A DNA stretch of 64,000 nucleotides, taken from Parelaphostrongylus tenuis. Lineage: Eukaryota; Nematoda; Chromadorea; Rhabditida; Metastrongylidae. Shown piece by piece: positions 57,000 through 64,000 of the stretch. The stretch lies in contig JAHQIW010000367.1 of assembly GCA_019055375.1 (NCBI GenBank), forward strand, positions 62,001 to 126,000, written 5' to 3'. The translations under genes and the position numbers were made by a program. The notes beneath the pieces are model-generated. The model worked only from the letters and a program-made list of their open reading frames with translations, was not told the DNA's origin and did no database searches. The stretch's first letter is position 1. Each line of letters opens with the position of its first letter.

Positions 57000-59900
57000 T
57001 CTCTAATTTACCATGTTTACTTACTTGGATACTTGGACGGTCCGTCTTCGCGAGTTGTGCGGACCCCAGCACATCTTCCATTCGTCTTGTCTTGTCGCGA
57101 TTGTCGTCCATGGCGGTGGTTTCATTCGAGCATGGCCATTGGTGCGAGTTTCATACCGTGATCGGTAGAATATCGGCACGTATGAATACAGGTGATGAGA
57201 ATATAGGTATGAATACAGCTGATTAATTCTTCCAGTGAATACGTCCGCCCAACGTGCAGGTGGTCGTCCTCGGGAACGGGTGTATTCTCGTGGCGTTCAT
57301 TCTATAGTTCGCTTCGTCCACTTGTCGTCTGATCTTCTTACCATATGACCAGCCCATCTGTGCTTCCCTATCGATGTGAATTCTTCTGGATCACTAAGAT
57401 GAGATAAATTCCTGAGGTCTGAGCTGCGCAAGCCGGTTAGGTGTCGTGAGTGCCAACTGATTTTCAGAATTTCAGACACCGTTCAAGCGCTCTGTGAGTT
57501 GTTCGTAATAGTCTTGACGTGGTCGAAGTACTAGCCCATGACTCCGCTGCATAACAGAGTGGCGGGAGGACTGCTGAAGCAAAAGGTTAGCGCGCAATTT
57601 TGGGGACCGTTATTGTTTTGCTTGCCTCTTTGAGAGGCTCGAATGCGGCCCACGCTGCTTTTCTTCTTCTGTCAAGTTCCTCCTTCATATTGTTCTCCAT
57701 ATTCAGTGAACGATCACGGTACACGTACGAGGAGGTCTCCGTAATTGAAGATCCTTCCAGTTTAATATGTTCATCACTGCACCATTGATTTTTCATGGAC
57801 TGGGTCTTCATGCGATTTATGCGTAGTCCATCTTCTTCACGCTTCGTTAAGTTCCTTAAGCATCGTCTCTGCTTCATTAGTGCTTTTCATTTCATTAGTG
57901 CATCAGAGAGTAAGACAATGTCGTCCGCAAAACGAAGGTTTGATAGGAATTTTCATCGATGCGTATGCCCTTCTCGTCCCCATCGAATGACCTTATTCTT
58001 CACTGCAGTGCGGCGGTGAACAGCTTTGGCGATATCGTATTGCCCTGTCGAACCCTTTTTCCAATGTTACGGCAAGAGGTCGATGAAAGAGCTGCATTTT
58101 CATGGCACATTTCGGATAGCAGTCTGATAAAGTTTTTATGTAGGACGGATTCACTCCTTAATCGACAAGAGCTGATAGGATTGCACTCGTTTCGATGCTA
58201 TCAAATGCTTTTTCATAGTCGATGAAAGTTAGGACTAAGGGCACGTGGTATTCTCGACAGACTTCTATGGCCCTCGATACGGTTTGGATGTGGTTCATGC
58301 AGCAGAATCCCTGTCGAAATCCTACTTGCTCAATTGCTTGTGCCTCATCCAATGTTCTTGATATGCGCAGTGGTATGATCTTCGTAAAAAGCTTGCAAAG
58401 TATGCTTAACAAGCAGATTGAGCGATAGGCAAAGATACATTCGGTCACCTTTTTATGGATGATAACTGTGCGCGACGTCATCCAATGGTCTGGAATTTTT
58501 TTCTTCTAAAAGTAAGATGTCATATGTGCCGCGAGAAGTACATGTAGATTATGGCCTTCGGCTAGCAGCAAGTCGGAAGAGAGGTTATCGGGTCCTGGAG
58601 CCGTGCCTTTTTTCATGTTTTCTGCCGCAACTGGAACTTCAGAGAGGAGAGTCCCAGGCGGTTTTTCTCCAGTGGTGATTACGGGGTCCGAAATGGGTAT
58701 GGTGGAACGGAGAAGATTGGTGTAAAACTATTCCGTTTTCAATTCCATATCATGGCAAGAAGTTTTCGTGATCCCATCTTCGTTCATCAACGCTGACAGC
58801 GAAACTCTTAAATCACACAGATCCCGACGATATTCATTCAGACTAGATCTTTCTTGCGCTGCCTCTGACAGTTTCTTCTATCGGTACCGATGTAGATCCT
58901 CCTACAAAGCTCATCTACAGCTGGTATTTGATATCAGCCGAGCTAAATGTGTTGCATTTGGATCAAGCTTTAACTTCCTTCGCTTTTCGAGCAACTCCTT
59001 CATGGTGGAGGAGACTTGATCAGCTCTTCTGGGTTGAGTAAGTGGAGCTAAGTCCGCACATCCTTTTAGCCCTCCGACAAGCAGCTCGTAGTCTTCGGTC
59101 GGATCATACTTAATCTGCCAGTCATGGTTAATAGGATTTCCTCTAGAATGTTCTCGTCGTAGACGGATTGACGACTTCTTCTTGATCGACGACATAAATT
59201 CTTTTCCAGCTTACGGGTCAATCGTATCTTTGCTCAAAGAGGGCAGTGATTGGACCCAGTGCAGAATGATGGCACTACGATTGTGTCGAGCAGGCACCAT
59301 CTTCTGTCGGTAAGGATATGGTCGTTTCGGCATGCGTCGTGCCGTTAGGTGACTTCCATGTCCAACGACGGTGTCCTTTCTTCTGGAAAAGTGAATTTCC
59401 GTGGAAGAGACGGCCGCAGACAGGAATCCAGCGAGACGGTTTCCATTTTCGTTTTTACTCCTAATCCAAATTTTCCAATCCTGCATTAGCTCTCGTTGGC
59501 CATTGCTAATCTGGCATTGTAGTCTCCGACAACGAATTTGTAATAGGCCTTGTCATTACGGATAAGTTCTTCCAACTTTTGGTAGAAAGCGTCGAGGTCG
59601 TGTTCATCAGCTGCTTCGGTTGGTGAATAACAGTTGATGGCAGTATTTTTAGTCCTACGCTATAGTTGGAGTTGAAGAATAGCTAGGTAAAGGGAAAGGA
59701 TTTCGTACGAATCGACGAGATGGGTGACGGACGGGTGAACGACAAGGCCTACTCCTCCGACGTTTCGTGATGGACCTTTGCTCCGCGAATTACGAGTGTG
59801 CCGTTGTTTAGTTAACGTATGTCGGTCTTCTTCGTTTTCGTTTCTTGTACAACAATTATGTGGAATTTTATGTGATTTGCTTCCTCAAGAAATGCGTTAG

Positions 59901-60150
59901 ATCGGCGTCAGTGGAGAGTGCTATTGCATTATACGTACAGTGTAGAAAATAATTTCCGTTACGTGTTGAGTGCGTATTCAATAGATCCGGTTCCAATGGC
60001 ATCCCTAGTATCCTTCATATCCCATGGTTTTGTGGGTCTTTAACCTGTTATCTCGCCACCTGACGCCATAGATGGGAGCACCGAGTGTACGCGGTACTGA
60101 GGCTGATCTTATTGCTGGTTGTGCAGATCGGTATTCCTTGGATTTCTGAC
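57000..60150 (-). mobile_element. RTE-type non-LTR retrotransposon, degenerate
   Basis: Read across stops and frameshifts from 60150 down to 57000, motifs come in the order expected for RTE. The AP-like endonuclease has [29 protein letters not shown] and FVVGDYNA. Then comes a linker (EHSRGNPINHDWQIKYDPTE). Reverse transcriptase follows with GFRQGFCCMNHIQTVSRAIE, LTFIDYEKAFDSIE, KLFTAALQ and RFADDIVLLS, then SLNMENNMKEELDRRRKAAW. The C-terminal part has RWAGHMVRRSDDKWTKRTIE and W-CWGP. At least a dozen stops or frame changes make it inactive. It lies tail-to-tail with the insulin-like gene. Confidence 0.88.
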
Positions 60151-60617
60151 TTAATCTTGCAAGGGCGTTTTCAGGTCCTCAGATCTTGATTATGTCGTTT
60201 CCAAGAAATTTGTTCGGCATCCGGTCCAAGCAGTCGGATTTCTTTTCGGTTGATTCGGAGATGACGTTGAAGCCGAATCAATAACCAAAGTAGGAATGAA
60301 TGACTGAAGTTGACAGACCGACGGAGGATGTTCCAGGGCCAAAAAGACGCTTCCACGTTTTGACAATGTCATTTCCAGGGAGTATATTTCATGCAGCGGA
60401 TCCGTTAGTCGGAATTCTTAGTAGTTGATTCGTAAAATTTTAGAGTATAAGAATATGAGGATGTTTAAGCCGAAATCATTTAAGAAGAGAAAGGAAAGAG
60501 TAGATGACCTACAGCTAAGGGGCGGTGCAGGTCCAAACTTTCCAAAAATCGTGCCCCCTCCCCAGATTATTTTCCTTTATGGGTGAGCAGCGATAGGCTG
60601 AGAGATACAAAAGCTAT

Positions 60618-60660
60618 GCTCTCCTCTGGTGTAGTGGACAGCACGTGAACATCTAGAAAG
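60618..60660 (+). repeat. tRNA-like SINE head fragment
   Basis: CTCCTCTGGTGTAGTGGACA followed by GCACGTGAACATC resembles an A-box region; no box B is recognisable. Confidence 0.3.
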
Positions 60661-60679
60661 GGTAGTAAAGGGCTTCAAG

Positions 60680-60790
60680 TCTATAAAAGGGCTGACTTAT
60701 AGAACTCGATATACGTATTTCGACCTTGCAGTCTCGTCAGTCGGGCAGTTACCCTTTCTCGTCTTCTGCCAGTCCTGAGGGTGATATTCT
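60680..60790 (+). repeat. Fragment of the 0.4-kb fold-back arm
   Basis: CTCGATATACGTATTTCGAC, CTTGCAGTCTCGTCAGTCGG and CGTCTTCTGCCAGTCC match the arm at 47870-47940. Confidence 0.6.
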
Positions 60791-60797
60791 TTTCTCG

Positions 60798-63090
60798 TTA
60801 GGATTGAACACACGCACGGAATGCTGAAAAATGAGCAAATCTCTCAATCTCAGATATAATGCGTGGCTCAAAAATGACTATTTGGCATATTGAAATTTGC
60901 GTACTAATTACAGTCCTCGAAAAATTCTCAAACACTATGAATAGTGATGACAAGCATATAAACTTAGACACCTTTTGACTCCGCCCCTCTAACTCTAATT
61001 GTCTCTTCTTAGTATACTGGAGACGACTTCGTACCACTCTTTTGTACTTCAATAGTACCTGACTGCATAATTTTTGATAAAATTGATTAGTTGTATGCTG
61101 ACACTCACATGACTGAAAGAATTTTATAATACCTATAGGAGACATGGAGCCCACCCCTATTTCACTTGTTGACACCCATATAACTCGAGACTAACAAAAC
61201 CGAAATCCCTTAGATGAAAGAGAACCTACAACTGGGTTAGTTAATACCAAGCTCACTACAGATAAAAATAATGGTTTGGTCTATGATTTTAGTGAAGAAA
61301 ATCCATAAGAGGACAATCAAGGCAGCTGAAGAATTCAAAGTCAGCTGAACGATGCAAATTTTCTTTTATTTGTAGAAATGTGAAAAGAACTATAAATGGC
61401 GCAGCAGTCTCTTTTGTTTCTTTTTGTTGAAATCCATCGATACAATGAACAAAGACGATATTATTAACTTTTTTCATCAAACTCCATTCTAGTTCCCTTT
61501 CGTCATTCACATTCGTGAGAAAATCTCTCAGGTGCCCCGGTCAACAGATGCAACTCTTTTTTAAGAAGCACAAGTTTCTTCCATGTTGCTTTAAATCATT
61601 GTGATGAATAACTGCCTACCATTTTGATGGGGACGAAATATCATTTGCAGCGTACTATTATTGAGTTTGAGCTTTGAGACTTACCTTTATCCCCTAGTTG
61701 GCCATGATCATCACTCTTCTTTTCAAAACTTTTATGAGAAGATGTGCCAAAACTCTGGCTGTATGATCAACTGAGAGAAAGTTTGACATACTCATGTCTC
61801 AAAAACAAACTTGAAGTAATTAATGAAATTACGACAACAGAAGTTATCGAATGACGAAGGAAACTTGCATTTTCAAATTTCAGAAAAAACTATGACTGAC
61901 TCTTAGTATTAAGGGGTCCCAATTCAGTTCACATTAATATGTTGGCGAGCTCTTAGCGACTTCTGAGAGCATGATCCTTGGGCAGAAGGGCTTGCGCAAT
62001 CACGAGATAAGAGCAAGCCGATGAAGCCGACATCTGGGTGATAGATAGCAAGCAAATAACTCGTGCACGCCCTAATCTCCTTTTCAAAAAAATGGAATTT
62101 AACCCTCAATGCTCATGTGCATTGATTTCGATATGTACGCTGGTGTATACCACGTATGGTGTAATTGGTTTCACTGCGCATATTTCCCAACAGTCTATGT
62201 CGCCGCACCGAGCTTTTTTGCTAAGCTTTCTGTTGTAATTTGATAGTTTGTAGAGGACATGTTGTGTAAACTTTGGTAGCGAAAAGTTCTATTTATAAGT
62301 GGATATGTAGGAGAAGCCGTTTTTCGAACGAGGTTACCAAGCAGAAAATTGGACGCTAACCGAAAATTATTTTATTTCTATTTGTTGTAAGTCAATCACT
62401 GATACATATACAGTATACGGGTATAAAATAATATTGAGAGAGATTTGGTTTAAGATGCAGAATACTTCCACATTCTAACAATTTTGTTTGTTTATATAAT
62501 GGATCATAGTGACACGTAGTAGATGGCATCGTACAAGCCATTGTTACACACGGAGCGATAGAATGGAATCTCTTTCTTCACAGACAACCCTGTTACTACA
62601 TATCTGATCTATATGCTCTGCATGGACTTGCAAAATTATTGTTTCACTGCTTTTATAGGGGTATACTATCCTTTTAGCAATTTCAAATCCGCAGAGATGG
62701 GAGGCTTGATCAGCTCTGAACGCGAGACCGAATTGAGGGCTAAGTGAGTAATGCAGGCACGCCTGACCCCTGCGATATACTGAAGTTAATAACCAAATGA
62801 GAATTTGGCGACATAATAGGGAAGTAAAATCACGTTTAGAGAAAGATGATGCTTAACATCGTTGTATTTTTCAACAGTGTGTTCCCTTTCTCTAAAGATC
62901 CAACCAAATATGTGCACAAAAACGATAGTCATAACTATTGAATTTTCGATTGCTGGAATGACTACAAAGAACACCTTAACACATTGCCGGCTGTCGATTG
63001 GAGCATTTGATTGGAACGCAATATTTATGCGCACCGAAATCAGCCAACATTTCCAGTGGGTCCACTGGACTCTTTTGGATCATCGCTCCA
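60798..63090. other. No assigned gene; two coding-like minus ORFs
   Basis: Minus ORF 61175-60798 (125 codons, LLKYKRVVRSRLQYTKKRQL) and 61510-61289 (NDERELEWSLMKKVNNIVFV) have protein-like composition but no recognised family or splice partners. Bases 61600-63090 show nothing I can support. Confidence 0.22.
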
Positions 63091-63179
63091 TTGTTTAGGG
63101 CGCAGATAGGAAAAAGGAAAAAAAGAAATTTTGGGCAAGAAAGGGGAAATAGTCATTGGCAGATTTGAAGAACTTCCAA

Positions 63180-63400
63180 TCCTGCATGGACACTGTAGTG
63201 TTTACACGGTGCGGTATGCACCAGCGCTCTCTAAACCAGATGATAGTCTGCTCTGCGATCACCTTTTTCTGCGATGTATTTGGCATACGATATAAGGCAT
63301 CAATTTTGTCTGCAATCAACCGTCAACAGGTTTGGTCTGATAAGCGCATTTCGACATAGAACCCAGTTAAGCTAACAGCTACTGAATATATATAGTCTTC
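63180..63400 (-). repeat. S1 SINE-like copy
   Basis: Plus strand CTGCAATCAACCGTCAACAG, TCTGATAAGCGCATTTCGAC and ACCCAGTTAAGCTAACAGCT match the reversed S1 5' piece; the reversed core lies to the left in decayed form. Confidence 0.5.
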
Positions 63401-63569
63401 AAACAAAATTCCATTTTACCTCTTTTATAGCAACAGCACGATGTTATAACTACATATCAATTAATAGGAAATTAAATGGAAAGCTTTCAACCTTAAGCGG
63501 TGAACCCCCATCTCATTCTGGAACATGCTGACCACTGTCAGAAAGCGTTCTAACTAAACATTCTTATCG

Positions 63570-63760
63570 ATCACATATAGCCAGTATCTGCTAGCGTAAC
63601 TGGGTTCAATGCCGAGATGTGCTTATTGAATTGATCCCACTGACGGGTGGTGGCTGACAGCATCGATATCTTATATTGCAGACAGTGTGATGGCAGGACA
63701 AGAGCTCTGGTAATGCAATTGGTTGAGAATAGGTGGGGGAAAAGTTTTGAAAACGCTTGT
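63570..63760 (+). repeat. S1 SINE-like copy, inverted to the previous one
   Basis: CTAGCGTAACTGGGTTCAAT, GCCGAGATGTGCTTATTGAA and CTCTGGTAATGCAATTGGTT GAG match S1 in plus orientation. With 63180-63400 it again forms an inverted pair. Confidence 0.5.
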
Positions 63761-63849
63761 AACTTTTTTGGGTGTCGGCCTTTTTTTGTGTTTTTAGGCT
63801 CATTTGAAAGCCCGTCTGCTCCCGCGTTGATTTGATATATAGTTTATCT

Positions 63850-64000
63850 ACTTATTTCAGAATGGAGTCAACAAGCAAGCAAATTCGCCCCAAGCCAGAT
63901 TGCTGCGTTCACTCGCCACCGTTGCATTTGAACCCAACAACCATTCGTGCACCAACAACAACCTAACTTGCTCGCTTGTTAACTTTATTCTGAAATAAGC
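63850..64000. mobile_element. MITE-like element ending at the window edge
   Basis: CTTATTTCAGAATGGAGTCA at 63851 and the final 35 bases are near-perfect reverse complements (GCTTATTTCAGAATAAAGTT on the other strand), continuing into AACAAGC-AGCAA. Total about 150 bases, arms about 35. The right end coincides with the window end, so further sequence may follow. Confidence 0.75.

Noticed and set aside
57600..58428. Plus-strand ORFs in the RTE region
   Set aside because: They are antisense shadows of the reverse transcriptase on the minus strand.

Overview
The window looks like nuclear DNA of a nematode, most likely a strongylid (hookworm-like, clade V). It is AT-rich, has short exons separated by repeat-filled introns with GT-AG borders, and contains an RTE-type retrotransposon, tRNA-like SINEs and many fold-back elements. 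I see no bacterial-type operons, rRNA, CRISPR array or phage genes. The assignment is inferred from gene families and repeat types, not from a database match.

Left third (about 1-16.6 kb, minus strand): one large gene covers this part. Thirteen exons join in phase into a discoidin-domain receptor tyrosine kinase (DDR). The signal-peptide exon at 16523-16580 lies 6.2 kb upstream of the next exon. Then follow the discoidin (F5/8 type C) domain, the discoidin-like domain, one membrane helix, a juxtamembrane segment with tyrosine motifs, and the kinase glycine loop and VAVK lysine. The catalytic and DFG loops are not here, so the gene runs off the left edge. Its introns hold a head-to-head SINE pair (5.77-6.25 kb), a mariner-like remnant (8.27-8.53 kb) and a dispersed hairpin motif (7.47 kb).

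Middle (about 17-54 kb): mostly accessory DNA. It contains a decayed Penelope-like reverse transcriptase (32.8-33.5 kb), two 0.9-kb inverted-repeat elements with a third half copy, several fold-back or MITE-like elements, three SINE-like families, simple repeats, and a hairpin motif resembling a hammerhead-ribozyme core at several dispersed sites. Some short stretches look coding (20.8-24.2, 27.5-27.8, 33.7-33.9, 35.5-35.9, 44.3-44.5, 52.2-52.9, 53.65-53.85 kb), but I cannot join them into genes.

Right (about 54.4-60.2 kb): two plus-strand exons encode a probable insulin-like peptide precursor with a signal core, B chain, C peptide between two Lys-Arg sites, and A chain. The intron carries two SINE fragments. 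The first exon (initiator ATG) was not found. Just downstream, on the opposite strand, is a degenerate RTE-type non-LTR retrotransposon with endonuclease, reverse transcriptase and C-terminal motifs. The last 4 kb hold SINE copies and a MITE-like inverted repeat ending exactly at the window edge.

The two credible host genes are a matrix or collagen receptor kinase and an insulin-family ligand. Nothing in the sequence links them functionally. Everything else is best read as mobile-element debris, with the hairpin motif and the ORF-bearing inverted-repeat family the least explained.
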